Part shown: positions 12,226-23,820 of the stretch, in pieces
How positions within the stretch are numbered: position 1 is the first letter of the stretch
Layout of the letters: each line of letters begins with the position of its first letter
Assembly (NCBI GenBank): GCA_034698045.1
Contig: JAQGAU010000245.1
Span: 1-33,241 of the forward strand
DNA length: 33,241 bases
From: Paramacrobiotus richtersi
Taxonomy: Eukaryota > Tardigrada > Eutardigrada > Parachela > Macrobiotidae
Reading direction: 5' to 3'
Translations under genes and position numbers: made by a program
Notes under the pieces: generated by a model
What the model saw: the letters and a program-made list of their open reading frames with translations, nothing else
Database searches by the model: none
Told to the model about the DNA's origin: nothing

Positions 12226-15200
12226 TTAATCATCATCCGCGTCTTGCGCACCCATTTTGGGCGGTTTAGGTCCGCCGGCCGGTTTGGCCATAACAATCTT
12301 GTTGACTCTCAACAGCGTATTGGCTGCACCCACCGCCAACCGCATCGCCGAACTTTTGGTAATCAGCAGATCAAAAATTCCAGCCTTTTCCGCGTCAATC
12401 ACGCTTTCTCCTTCCTCCTGTAAACGAGTAAACCAACCGATATCAGCTGCCTGTTTCCTCATTCACAGAACACAAAATAAAATCGAAAAATATTCCGGTA
12501 AAGCTGTCCATATTGTAAAACTGATTTACGAGATAATACTAGGAAATAGCAATGCGGTATTACATAAAATAGCAATGCGGAAACCGGTATAGCAATTGGT
12601 TTACGAATGGATCATGAACCTATCGTAGTGTAATGGCTTTAATCAGCCAAAATACAACCGTCACACGACAGAAGAACCAGCAATGATGACAACAATTTGA
12701 AAATAATTATGTCGCAGTTTTTGTAGAAATGTCTCGCTTAAAAAACGGAGTTTGCTGTGTAAACCGTGTAAGTGCACTGCTTCAGCTCGGACTGCAGGCA
12801 GTGCCTCGTACCGATGTCCCAATTTTACCGATGAATGTACCGCGTTGCTTTCTAACCTAACTTTTATATGCTAATCAAAAACCTAAAAAAGGCTCATCCC
12901 ATGGCACCATTAACCGTTTCAGCAAAAGAGATAGGTAACTATCGATCCTGCTTCGACATAAAGATCGTAATGGTACATGACACTTGAAGCCACTGCTATC
13001 GTAGTACAGTGGCCAAAGATCAAGAGCCATCGATCCAGCTAAAGCTAAATACCTATACTTCACAATGTTTTACCTCAATGTTGAATCCGACATTTTTTAG
13101 TCCTTCCTGATGGGCAGCGCGTAATTTGGCCAACATCTCCGTGGTCTTGACTCCGGCATTTTCCGCCAGGATTCTGGGGAAAATTTCCAAAGCCTGGCCA
13201 AATTTCTTGATAGCGTACTGCTCCAGACCGGGTCGTGTCTATCAAGCAGCGTAGTTGATGATAATGTAAAGGTCAACAGTACTTTTTACTGACGAACAAG
13301 CAGAACGCAAACGATCTTACATCGGCATACTGCGTCAACAGCCGGCAAAGCTCGATCTCAGTGGCCCCGGCACCAGGAAGAAGGCGCTCATCCTATAAGA
13401 AAAATGCCGATATTAATGGTTCAAAATTGCAAATATACTCACTATGAACTTCACAGAAAGCATATTTAGTCAAAATTTGAATAACGAAGTTGTTCAACAG
13501 CTGACAGTAAAAATCCCTGGATATATAATACACAAAAAAACACCGGAAAAATATAATAAACACAGCGACAGGAAAGAGCACTCAACCAATGAAACAATTC
13601 TTGAAATGCCGGTTTTCTCCGTTAAATTTTTATCTAGCTCGTCACACGGTAGCTACATCTAATTTCCCAAAAAATAATTATTTTAAACTAAACAAGTGAC
13701 GAAAATACCAGAGAGGACAAGGTATAGCAAACTTTTAGCTTACCTTCGTCAACGCTTTGAAATTATTCACTCCATCATCAATGGCGCGTTCCACATCGTC
13801 CATGGAGTTCTCCGTAGCGCCCCGTAGTACAATAGTGGCGATGGCCCCCTCCTTCTTGTCCTGATGGAACACAACCACCTGCGTATCCCCAATCTCATCC
13901 AGATACACTTTATCGCAGTGTCCCATGACGTCGGCCGTCGGTGGGAACAGATTGGACAGAACAATGGCCCCGACGGTGTTGCCCACGCGGCGAATGTCGA
14001 ATTTGGATGTCAAGCGAACCACCATCAGTTTATACTTGTTCATAAAATGCAGGGCTAAATCGCCCACTTTTCCACCCGAAACGACCACGGTGGCGCCGGT
14101 ATCGGCGATGGCCTTGATTTGCTAGAAGAAGAAAAGACAGCTGAACCACAAAAGCAAGTTTTTGTACCAACTGTCAAATTTTTGACCATAATATCAAACT
14201 ACACAGCAAGTTACTTATCACGCGAATTTGTTTAATTAAATTTCAACTGCATCGTTTGATGCGTTCTATATGGAGAAATACGTACAGAAACCGTGCCTAT
14301 GCGCCGTCAGCAATAAATGTATTTGATTATGAGATTACGAAAAAAATTCCCAGATGCGAACTTTCTTGAAAAAGTGACCTTTCCCAATAGAACAAATTCT
14401 TCACGCACCTTTTCCAACAGATCTTCCTCGTCTTTACTATAGTTCAGCAGTTCATTGGCTGTCTTGATGAGAACGGTTCCCTTCGTCTCCGTCTGGTTGA
14501 TATCAACGGCACACGAGTAGACGACCACTTTGGCGTCTTCCGCTTTCGTCACGTCGCCTTCGGTTTCCCGTTTGAACACCATGCCGTTCATTACGGATGA
14601 CGACAGCAGACCAGATCCCAATAGTTTGATCGTTCGCACGCGATCCACACTGAAGGTTTTGCCTTTTTCCGGCATCAAGGAAACTTCAAAAATAAACAAA
14701 TGAGAAATTTTAGAGATAAAATTAACATTTGTCAAAACGAGAAAGAAAATAAAACCGGATAAAAGGAAATAATCAAAATAAAACGAAATTAATGAGATAA
14801 ATTAGCGGGCACAATTAAATTTTAATAATCTCATACATAAAATGCTGGTTTGGATATTATCGTTGCATACATCGATAAAATAATATCATTGTACCAAGAG
14901 AAGAACAGAAAATACAAACAAAAATCTTGTATCGCGAATACAACAAACTGTTAGTTTTACAAAGAAAAGCGACATTATCGACTTACTGCAGGCACGGCTG
15001 ATCAAATTGGTCAGAAAGTCCTCATTTCCGAACTGCTTGCTGGTAACGGATGATTTAATAGCTCGACTAATCTGATTCAGATCGCGGAAATCGGTAACGC
15101 TGTCACATGTGATCGCTGCAAATCAGGTCAAACTTCAACGTTTTGTACAAAATTAAAGGATAAAACGGCTTACTCTCTAATATTTCCAATGCTTTCTTCA

Positions 15201-16019
15201 AAGCCAGTTCGTATCCATCCGTAATATCGGCAACCGAGATGCCCTAAAAGATTTACAGTAAGACGTGAATTTGACGGAAAGCCCAAAATCGCGAAAAACA
15301 GCCAAAAAGCAGTTCACGAAAGTATTAACACACAGGACAAAAACGTCGTCATATTTCGATAAACAAACAACAACATTTGGCTTAATATGAGTTATACTGC
15401 AAAAAAATGAATATCCGTGATGGAATTTCTGGATTCCTTACCATGCGCATGAGCTGCTCAGCTTGATCCAGAAGAGCACCCGCAAAGACCATTGTAAAGT
15501 TGGTACCATCTCCAATCTCCTTTTCCTGCATTTCTGAGGCCATAATTACCAGTTTCACACCGGGATGCTCGTTCTACATCGAAAACACAACTGTCTGGGA
15601 TACCGTAACGCAGACAAAAGAGACCAGCCGCAGCGAACCTCGAGTTCTTTGACAATTGTTGCTGCATCATTCGTAATGAACATTTTTCCCAAGTGTGTCA
15701 CTACCAGCTTGTTCAATCCTAAAACAAACAGCCAATCAGTAAATAATCGCTGAAAAATTCATCAGTAAGAGATAAACGCGAACAACGCTGCTTTCCAAAG
15801 TATATTTATGCGTAAAAAACGAAAAGTTTCCCTTTGGGTCGCCGCATCAAAAAACGTCCCGAACGAACCTTTTGGTCCATAGGAAGTGCTGACGATGCGA
15901 GTCAGCTGTCGACATGCTTCGATACTTCGCTGAACAGTTTCATCCACTCCAGAATAAAACCGGGTTCCCTCTGTCAACATCTGCGAGAAGCCCGGTGCTG
16001 AGGGAACGTGCATCGCCAT
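12226..16019 (-). CDS. CCT8: T-complex protein 1 subunit theta (CCT8 chaperonin subunit)
   Basis: Ten exons: 16019-15869, 15718-15639, 15573-15442, 15243-15174, 15115-14987, 14683-14409, 14121-13744, 13392-13321, 13238-13074, 12417-12226. They close in frame at 547 residues (human CCT8 548). The protein starts MAMHVPSAPGF (human MALHVPKAPGF). It carries TNDAAT and GDGTN of the ATP site, KLLGSGLLSSSV and KRETEGDVT typical of theta, GHCDKVYLDEIGDTQVVVF in the apical domain, and ends KIVMAKPAGGPKPP plus an acidic tail. As one of eight paralogous subunits of the cytosolic TRiC/CCT ring, it folds actin, tubulin and other clients using ATP. Where most CCT subunits read PGGGATE, this one reads PGAGATE. 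The subunit assignment is secure. Confidence 0.97.
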
Positions 16020-16477
16020 TATGGTTTCTGGGTTTATGAAACTGGATTCCCGAAAACAATCACGGAGCTGCGAGGCAAGATCAAGGGAAAACACAAGTCA
16101 AAGGACCAACTTCAAGGGTAACAAGGGAAAAGAAACGATGATTTCCCTGCTGAAAATGGGAAAGTGACGGAAAGGACTGAAACAATGATCAAAATGGCAA
16201 AAAATCCAATTCTGTGATGTCAGCCCCGTACAAGACCACCTCAGGTAAGCGGTTACCAGAAGTACTCATATGAGCCTTTCGGCTTGACTTGAAAACAAAT
16301 TTGCACACTCGATGCGGGAAATCATTCAACGTTCTGTGAACCTTTCATCACTTCCGTTCTTCGAAAACATACTACACTTAAAAATAAACCTGTCTTGATT
16401 TGGTTAACAGAAAACAAGCGGCTAACATCAGTAAAAAAACGTGGAAAAACAACAATATCAAAGCCCTCAGAAACAGT
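16020..16477. other. CCT8 promoter and 3' flank of the dCTPP1 fusion gene
   Basis: This 458 bp stretch has no recognisable gene. It must hold the CCT8 promoter and the untranslated end of the upstream gene. I see no clear TATA box. Confidence 0.4.
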
Positions 16478-18840
16478 CTACGGAAGGCCATTTTCGTCTT
16501 TCTTCTTCGATTCTTTGTACTCGGTATATTTCTTGCTTGATCCATAAACCAAATCGGCCGGATACTTCAGGGCATTGAGCTGCATCTTCCGCTCGGTGAC
16601 CTTTGGGAGATCGACATTACACTTGTCAGCCAGTCTGACCAAGTAGATCAACACATCCGCCAGTTCTTCGCCGAGATTCTGTTTCTCTTTGGGCGTCCAG
16701 TCGGGTAGGCCCTCTTGGGATTCACCTTTCCACTGGAACAGTTCCGCCACCTCACCCACTTCACCGACCAATGCCAGCAGCAAGTTCCGGGGCTGAAACA
16801 AAAATCTGTGAATATTACCCAAAAAAATATTGGAAATTATTCAAAACAAAAAGCTACACAAACTTTCATAAGCGTATTGCAAGCACTATCCACCGACTTC
16901 GCCGGGTAAGAAAAAAACAAAAATTTTTTCTTTAATTTTCTTCGAACAGTAAGTGACATCAAAAGAGTTAGTTCTCGAGTATCAAATTATTCGGCGAAAA
17001 TTATTAGCAAAAAATCTAGCTTAGTCCACCGAATTTAAAACGAAGCTTTCTTACTGATACAAGTCACTTAAATCGGACTAATCTTGAGAAATCCACAATA
17101 ACAATCATTTAGCAGAAACTTATTCACTCACAGTGTGGAACTGATTCCATCCCCGTTCAGCAACGAATGTATCGTGACCAGTACGGCTGTAAAGCAACCT
17201 TGTAAAGTAAGCATTATAGGAGGAGGTCTGACTTTTAACAGTTTTCCTATAGCAAGTACTATACTCAGAAAGAATAAAACACTCACATGGCTTCCAAGGT
17301 TGGATGGCTACTGAATCCGAACGCGTCGGAACTTCCTTCCGCCTCGACCATACCATTTTCTCGCTCCGGCGTTTCCGCCTTCCTCGTACCCTTCGGCATA
17401 TCTTGCCGCTGTTTTTTGACCGGAAAGGCCGAGGGCACAGCTCCATCGCTCCAATAATAAGACACCACCGCAAAGTCCCCACCCGCAACTCTTGAATCCT
17501 TGTCGTTCACGAAATAGCTGACCACCTGTGGACGAGAAATTTAGAGATAACATTAAGGAAAAACACCTGTATAATTTTAATATACGCATCAAAACTACAG
17601 TAATATTGAGAAATGTTCAAATGGAATGAAAACGAAGGAAGATGGAAACAAAACACGAGAAAAAATCAAGTTCAACGGTTTGTAATATTCAGCAGTTGCA
17701 ACGTATGTCTATCTGTACAGTTACAACCAAATTTTAGATCGAAGTACCGAAGCAGCTGACTGCTGTAAAGCCTTCCGAAATGAGTTCATTTTGTTACCTT
17801 CTTGAATTTTTTACTAGTCTCATTCCGGTAATACGCTCGCAGGAAGAACCGTCCCTCCGACTCCGGAATCTTCATAGGAAGAGTGTGGTAGCGTGACTGC
17901 TTCCAGCCGCCATTCCCGTCGTGTTTGAGGCGTTCGAAGGCATTGGTACGCTCGTCTTCCGTGTCCAGACGGATCACAGCGAATGCGGAGCCCTGAAAAC
18001 GAGAGGGAAGGGAATCGTTGGCGTAGGCGGTCAGGACGACAGGGTCGGTGAGCTCGCGGAGGACCTGCTCCATGATGTAGTCGGTTTGGAAAAATTTGAA
18101 GTTATTCCTACAAAAAAACCATATTCGTGAAAAACAGCAAAAGCACAAATACCAACTCGCTGTACATCTTCGGTATCTGTAATGATTACACCCATAGAAA
18201 AATTAACAATTAATTATTAGATCAGAGTAGTAAACCGTAAGGAAAACAGCAAAAAAAACAGAAAATCACGTAAAAAAAAACAACGAAGTTTTTTTTACAA
18301 TTCACCTATGCAATGTTTTCCAGAAGTATGATTTTTCAAAGGATATTTCAAGCACTTACTCGTTGATGTACAGTTTACCCAGAACCAGATTCCCAGGGTT
18401 GCATTCCACGGGTTTGCATGTCTCTCCATCCGAATACAAGATTACGGGAGTTCGTTCGGTTGAGCACTCCCCATCGGGCTCCTCAATGACGGGACTCTCG
18501 ATCGTACATGCACTGTCCACTTCTTCCATTTGCAGGGATATACTCTCATCTCTGCCACATAGCACCATGCATAAAACAGCGGTGGATGTGCGATACTAGA
18601 AGAACCTTACGATTTGTCAAGAAGATTGTGCAGCAGGGACGACGACAGCACTTCCAAGTCGCCATCGAGTCTGGAGCTTTTCGTTCGCTCAGATTCCCCG
18701 CTCCCGTAATCTTCGTGCTGGACAACAGAACTAGCTTATAGGACCAGTGAAATGAGCTTAGGGAGAGATCAAACCTTGCGTTTGCTGCTCGTGGAGTTCT
18801 CTCCGGCCGCAAACGATGTGGAATCCTGATTTGACGTCAT
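16478..18840 (-). CDS. DCTPP1: Fusion-type gene: unknown N-terminal domain plus dCTP pyrophosphatase 1 (DCTPP1)
   Basis: Eight exons: 18840-18775, 18717-18611, 18551-18360, 18176-18153, 18107-17798, 17525-17287, 17186-17132, 16792-16478. Phases agree throughout, giving 435 residues. Residues from about 300 are DCTPP1: HPTLEAIR, FVAERGWNQFH (human FAAERDWEQFH), PRNLLLALVGEVGEVAELF and EELADVLIYLVRLADKC, with the EExxE and ExxD metal ligands of the all-alpha NTP pyrophosphatase fold. That enzyme cleaves dCTP and modified dCTP to the monophosphate. Residues 1-60 are polar and Ser/Lys-rich. Residues 85-265 form an unrecognised mixed domain, with GKLYINEYRRC, SRYHTLPMKIPESEGRFFLRAYYR and VAGGDFAVVSYYW as the most distinctive stretches, then a basic patch (PVKKQRQ). 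A Met at 17399 could start DCTPP1 alone. The exons are solid; whether one fused protein or two products are made is open. Confidence 0.8.
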
Positions 18841-19369
18841 TTTTTGTGGTTAACTTTGCCGATTCGTTACAGCAAGCCAGCTAAGCAGATTAACACGTCA
18901 GGTAATGGTACCAGGTAATGGAAAAGCGAATTCGTAATTTTCCAGTCTCAGGATTTAGCACGCAAACTTTCACGGTTAATTTATTGTCAAAACTCAAAAG
19001 TCAAAACTGAAAAATTAGTTTTTACTTGTCAGTGCGAAGCAAAGAACGAGGCACAAAGAACACTGGGGGAAGGCGGTTTGCAGATTTAACTGTGAAAGTT
19101 GACCATCCAGCTGTACACTATAGGCGGATGCCCAAGCGACTGCCTATTCACACAGATGATTCATTTTGTTAATTTTTTTATCTTGATTCTCTGCCTAGCT
19201 CCAACAGCGAAAGCCAGAAACAGATTTTTGCGCTTGGCCATGGTGTTGATTACGGTGCTGAAGTCATAGTACGCAGTTTTTTGAGTCCCGATCCAGAATT
19301 ACAAGTTGAGGGGTAGAGGAAGCGAGTGTCGCTTCTGTTTCCTCTAATTTTTGGCTCTCTTCCCTTAAA
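18841..19369. promoter_or_regulatory. Shared head-to-head promoter region of the dCTPP1 fusion gene and NUP58
   Basis: Only 529 bp separate the two divergent start codons, so both promoters must lie here. No clear TATA box is seen on either side. Its left part (to about 19147, ending in the block GGCGGATGCCCAAGCGACTG) is also present at 31560-31850. Confidence 0.55.
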
Positions 19370-22307
19370 ATGCAGGCCAGTTCCTCGTTTGGCTTCGGTA
19401 ACTTCGGAACTCAGCCAGTCTCTTCCGCTCCGTCCTTCGGTTTCGGAGGCGCAGCAGCTGTACCCTCCACTCAGTCATCGGCATTCGGCGCACCACCCTC
19501 CACTGGGTTCAGCTTCGGCAACATAGCCACTACGAAACCGAGCGGATTTGCCACGGGTTCTTCGTTTTTCACCAACCCAACCACAACGGCCAGCTCCTTT
19601 GGCTTTCCGGCCACGACGTCTTCCAGCCTGTTTGGCATTCCCACAGCTGCAACAACCACAGCGACGGGTTTTACCTCTACCCTCGGAGCCCCAGTGGCGG
19701 CCACCGTTTATCAGTTCCCCAAAAAGACACAGGACCAAAGTGCCACCACATCGGGACCATCGCAGACTGTACAGACGACAACTGTTGTCAAAGCGTAAGA
19801 AATCATACTTACACTCTTTTTGGCTCTGTTTAAAGTTTTCTGGATTAAATGACATCGTCTGTCTACAGCGTACTGCACAAACTGTCGAAACAATATCTGG
19901 TTTCGTGATTTGTTTGTTTTTAAAAAAAGCGATAGTTTTTTTGGGCCTTTTAGTTTTATTTTGTAGTTTTAGACAGAAATTACCTTTTTTTCATGAATGA
20001 GTTTCATTTGTTTATTTTTCGTAGCGGGTTTTCTGGAACAAAACCCAAAGATCACTTAATCGACGATTTTCTCAAATCCGAGGTCAGCGAGCTGGAGAAG
20101 CGCATCGGGAAATTCCGGGATATTCAGAAAGCGGCAGACGCTTACAGTCTCCAGGATGCGGTGGATTGGGAGTCTGAGATCAAGGATTTCACTGTCATGG
20201 CGTCCAAAATCGAGAAAAAGCTATCGGAAACTTACAGCTTGATCGATGCACTGAGGAAAAACGCTGCGCATTTGCATTCCAATACCCTTCTTTCCAGTCG
20301 CCTCACAAGCAATCCCGCCTCGTATTACAGTATTGCTTCGGCTGTTGAATCGTAAGTTCTTCGACATCGAAAATGAATCGCTTCAAAACTGACTTCCACT
20401 ACAGTGCGGTCGTTGACTTCCACTACAGTATATTTGTCTAATGTTGTTTTAATCTAGTTTTAAATATAATTAATTAAATGTAGTTCACATTTTAACTCAT
20501 ATTGCTTTGTTTGATTTTGATTCGTTTGTTTACTACTGTTTTGATTTATTTACCTTTTAATTTGTAAATATTGATGTTGGAAAAATTCTGCAGCCACGAA
20601 ATCCACTCAGAATACTAAAACCCCTTCCGTTATTGTTACTGAATATTTGTTGTTATTACAGTGCATTTTTTCAATGACTGATATAAGGACGCTTTCTAAT
20701 ATTTTTTTCTATCTGTATTTTCGATTAATATACTTTTGTTTTATCTCTGATTTGTCTTATTTGCATATTGAGTGATCGTACTTTGCGGTTATTTCGATCA
20801 TTTTTGAATTGCACAGCAGATTTCTGTAGAACAAATACTCAATTTTTCTGGTTCTTTTCTACAGTTATTTCATGGAGGTCATTTCCGGATTGCGCACCGA
20901 GATGGAAATTCTGGAAGATGAGCTGAGCCACTTGGAAAATCTCCACGAGAACTTGCTTCGATCCGGCACTGAGCGCTACCATCCTCGCGGTATGTTCGTT
21001 GTGAGTTTGTTAACTTTCGGTTAGCAACTGGTTTCTTGCGGTTTTATAGATTTACAGGCAACTTACGCATACTTGTCCAATATTGTCGGTGGGATTGCCG
21101 TGGCTGTTGACGAGATGATCAAAGTTGGCCAGGTACAAAATGATAATTATTTAAAATTTTACCATTTAATATAACTGCAATTTAATAACTACATGGTCTT
21201 GGTCAATCGAACAATTGGATAATTTATGATTTTTGTTAAGTAATAATATTATGATTTAATTGTAATAATTGATGTAATGAACTGTTAGGCTGTTATGATT
21301 TTTGTTAAGTAATAAGGTGTCGAATAGATTTTTCTTGTTTATGCAGGATTTACGCAAAGAGGTGCAGATTATGAAGGGAGGTGGTGGACCTGTTGCGGTA
21401 CCGCAGCAGACCTTCATGGCGCAAGATGTCGCACAACTGTCCGCTGCACGCTCTTTGTTCAGTGCGCCCACCGTTGCCGCAGCCACTACTCCAAAGAATT
21501 TGTCCAACTTATCCAAATCTCCGTTACTGCAGCAAGTTAACACAGGTAACAGATTCACCAAAGTTTTTATATACAAAAAGACCTTCATAAAATGATTGAT
21601 AATCGATTAATACCATGTCATCCGAATTTTATAATTTCGCTCAGTGAAAGAGAATTCTACCTGCCGTTGTTACTGCCAGTAATTTTGTTTGTACCGACTT
21701 CGTGGTAGTGCACGTCGAAAGCGTAGTGTTGCGACACATTTCTTATTGCTGATCATGGCGTTGCTGCAAAAAGTTTGGTAGCTTTGCGACATGAAGTTGT
21801 TGGAAATCAGAACAGTGCTTTGACATTGGAATTTATTTTTGCGTTGTTGACGGTCACCTTTTGAAAACGTTTTTGACGTATGGAATCTGCGTATTTTAGG
21901 GAAATTCAATAAATTTCGCAACCGCTGTGCTGACGGCTTCTTAACTCTACTAACGTTTCAACTCTATGAATCGTATACATCGCTTTTATGAAGCGTTTAG
22001 CGAAATGGCCAGCATTACTGCTGCTTGTGCGCAAACACTTCTAATGCTATGGAAGGAATAAAATACCTCTCAAATTACTACTGCCTCATTTTTCATTTCT
22101 GCTTGCATCCTCGGAAATGATTCATGCTTTCTTTGCGTTGCAGATCAGCAGTTTACGATGTTTAATCCCGCAATGCGTTCTCTGATGCGGATGGACAGCA
22201 GCAGCACTCCGACCAAATCCGCCGTTCAAGGCAGTACTAACTCCTCGACATCGAGTCGCATGGGAGGCTTCGGATTGTTCTCTGGCACCAATTCGCCTGG
22301 ATTTTAA
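19370..22307 (+). CDS. NUP58: Nucleoporin p58/p45 (NUP58), central-channel FG nucleoporin
   Basis: Six exons: 19370-19794, 20025-20351, 20865-20989, 21050-21132, 21347-21545, 22144-22307. Phases fit and the total is 440 residues. Residues 1-140 are a low-complexity FG region (repeated SFGFG, SAFG, SLFG, with Ser/Thr/Ala spacers). Residues about 142-330 are an alpha-helical coiled-coil region. The segment YFMEVISGLRTEMEILEDEL lines up with human NUP58 YFRILVQQFEVQLQQYRQQI, followed by DLQATYAYLSNIV and a matching helix. The tail is again Ser/Thr-rich with FG (GGFGLFSG) and is shorter than in vertebrates. NUP58 forms the central transport channel of the nuclear pore with NUP62 and NUP54. Introns 2 (513 bp) and 5 (598 bp) are long for this locus. 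NUP54 and NUP62 were considered but fit worse. Confidence 0.88.
20391..20429 (+). repeat. Tandem 24-bp duplication in NUP58 intron 2
   Basis: GACTTCCACTACAGT occurs at 20391-20405 and again at 20415-20429, a 24-bp period. Each copy ends in CACTACAG|T, which resembles a splice acceptor, 40-60 bp after the donor of exon 2. Confidence 0.85.
21225..21315 (+). repeat. Direct repeat of 22 bp in NUP58 intron 4
   Basis: The string TATGATTTTTGTTAAGTAAT and its following AA occur identically at 21225-21246 and 21294-21315, 69 bp apart, just before exon 5. Confidence 0.85.
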
Positions 22308-22734
22308 TTGTGAAAAACGTCTCACTGATTCAAAGCTGTGTTTTGAGTTTTTTCCTTTTAACGGTTGGTATAAATATTAGTATCACCGCAGTATTATCTC
22401 GCGGTTCGCTCACGATCTTCTGCACTAGATGCATCGAGTAGAGTTTTATTGCGTTTTTTTTACGAGTTCAATCAATGAGCAGAATTAAACCAAAGGTTTC
22501 CAGCTTTTACATCTTTTCCTTTTGTGGTTTTCTAAAAATCGAAGATCTACATATAACAGGCTGGTGTCATCCTGTACAAATACGATCAAAAGCATTTCAA
22601 CCAAAAATTATCGAGAAGGTAAAACACACATAAAGCTAAAATGAGGCTTTATAGTATGACAAAAATATGAACGGTGCTTCGTATGAGCTGCACAACATAG
22701 GTATATCAAACAAAAACGCAATAATTAGGAATAA
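22308..22734. other. NUP58 3' flank with a degenerate duplicated segment
   Basis: Non-coding. Part of it (about 22400-22490, TCTCGCGGTTCGCTCAC, then TCTTCTGCACTA) resembles 29049-29165, downstream of the zinc-finger gene. A possible ATTAAA polyadenylation signal for NUP58 is at 22484-22489. Confidence 0.45.
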
Positions 22735-22800
22735 TTCCACAGCTCTACATGGCCCGTGCCATTCAGCAAAATCGCGCGTGTCATAAGATTCCTCACAGCC
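22735..22800 (-). pseudogene. Relic of the last zinc-finger exon
   Basis: Read on the minus strand, a good acceptor (TTTTTTTGCAG) precedes a frame GCEESYDTRDFAEWHG, which mirrors KCEKYYHVRDFTVWHI in the last exon of the zinc-finger gene at 29468-29385. The downstream bases (CATGTAGAGCTGTGGAAT against CATGAAGAGCTGTGGAAT) also match. One cysteine and the first histidine are kept and the second histidine is lost. No preceding exons are found nearby, so this is an isolated decayed copy. Confidence 0.65.
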
Positions 22801-22875
22801 CTGCAAAAAAACTGAACTACCACTGTTTTCTGATGCGGCTTTCGTAACAAATGCACAGAGTGACAACTAATTTTT

Positions 22876-23230
22876 TATTGAATTAACCGATAAAATCGTT
22901 TGTCTATAAAACGCTGCGATGAAAAACACACGAAATTCAAAACAATGAAATCTGATGAAATCAATATATTAAGAATTATGAGTTACCCCGCGTTAACTGG
23001 GGACACATTTTTCAATAAATTTTGATGTTTTAATGCAAGTTCAGCGATGATGCTTTGTTCGAGATTATAAGATAAATCTTTTTATATGGGAAAAATGACA
23101 GCACTTTTTTGTTGTATACGAAAAGTTTACAATTAGTCGATGGCTTATTTGTAGAATTAACAGGAAAACTATATTAGAATTAAGTTATTAAGTGTGTTTA
23201 ATATTAGGTGTTAATCGCAGTTATTAGAAG
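22876..23230 (+). repeat. Non-coding block duplicated at 31950-32260
   Basis: Matching stretches in the same order and orientation include TTTGTCTATAAAACGCTGCG (copy TTTGTTTATAAAATGCTGCG), GAAATCTGATGAAA, the GTATACGAAAAG / GTACGAAAAT segment and AGAATTAAGTTATTAAGTGT. The copy lacks about 100 bp of the middle part. No coding capacity is seen in either. Confidence 0.75.
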
Positions 23231-23820
23231 TGTATCCCAGAATGAGATTGCCAGAATCAGACGTGCACAAATCGGCCTCACGAATTAATTCCCAGCGCGT
23301 CTCACCCGCAGCTGACCATCGGTCACCCTACCATATAGGTCACATGAGCCCCGGTAGCGGGAACTGGAAGCGGGTGGAGATTATTCAGATTCTGCATGAG
23401 CTTCACGGCAATTTACACGTGTGAACTTGTTGTAATGGTGCTGTATGAACGGTGTGTCCTAAATTATCTGTATCTGCTTCATGCTAAACCAAATAACAAA
23501 CCAGATAAAAACCAACAAGCAGATAAAACAAATCAAGCAGACTAAAAGATACGGAGTTTAATACAACGTTCTGTCCCATGTTGATCATGAGATTGTACCG
23601 CACCCTTGTAGGTGATTCGGGATTTTGTTGGAACATTAGCCTGGTGATTATATACTCGATGAGCAATTATTTACCTGCCATGGTGCTGCAAGTGCTGGAG
23701 GCTAAAATGTAAGAGCACCTGTCAAGTGTTGACTGCTGTGCCTGTTCGCCACTGCCGATTCACGGTTTTCCGTTCGAACTCGGCCGAATTGTATATACAA
23801 TCAACAACGCATCTCCGGAT
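23231..23820 (+). other. Spacer with two short unrecognised ORFs
   Basis: Two small plus-strand frames are visible. ATG 23242-23424 gives 60 residues, polar, with no family recognised. ATG 23587-23712 gives 41 residues with a hydrophobic core (NISLVIIYSMSNYLPAMVLQVL) and a good donor (AT|GTAAGA) overlapping its end, so it could be an exon. The minus strand over the same place is also open and hydrophobic, so the coding strand is undecided. Confidence 0.25.

Noticed and set aside
19475-19855. Cys/Gly-rich minus-strand frame of 126 codons
   Set aside because: It is the antisense shadow of the NUP58 FG exon, whose repeats explain its composition.
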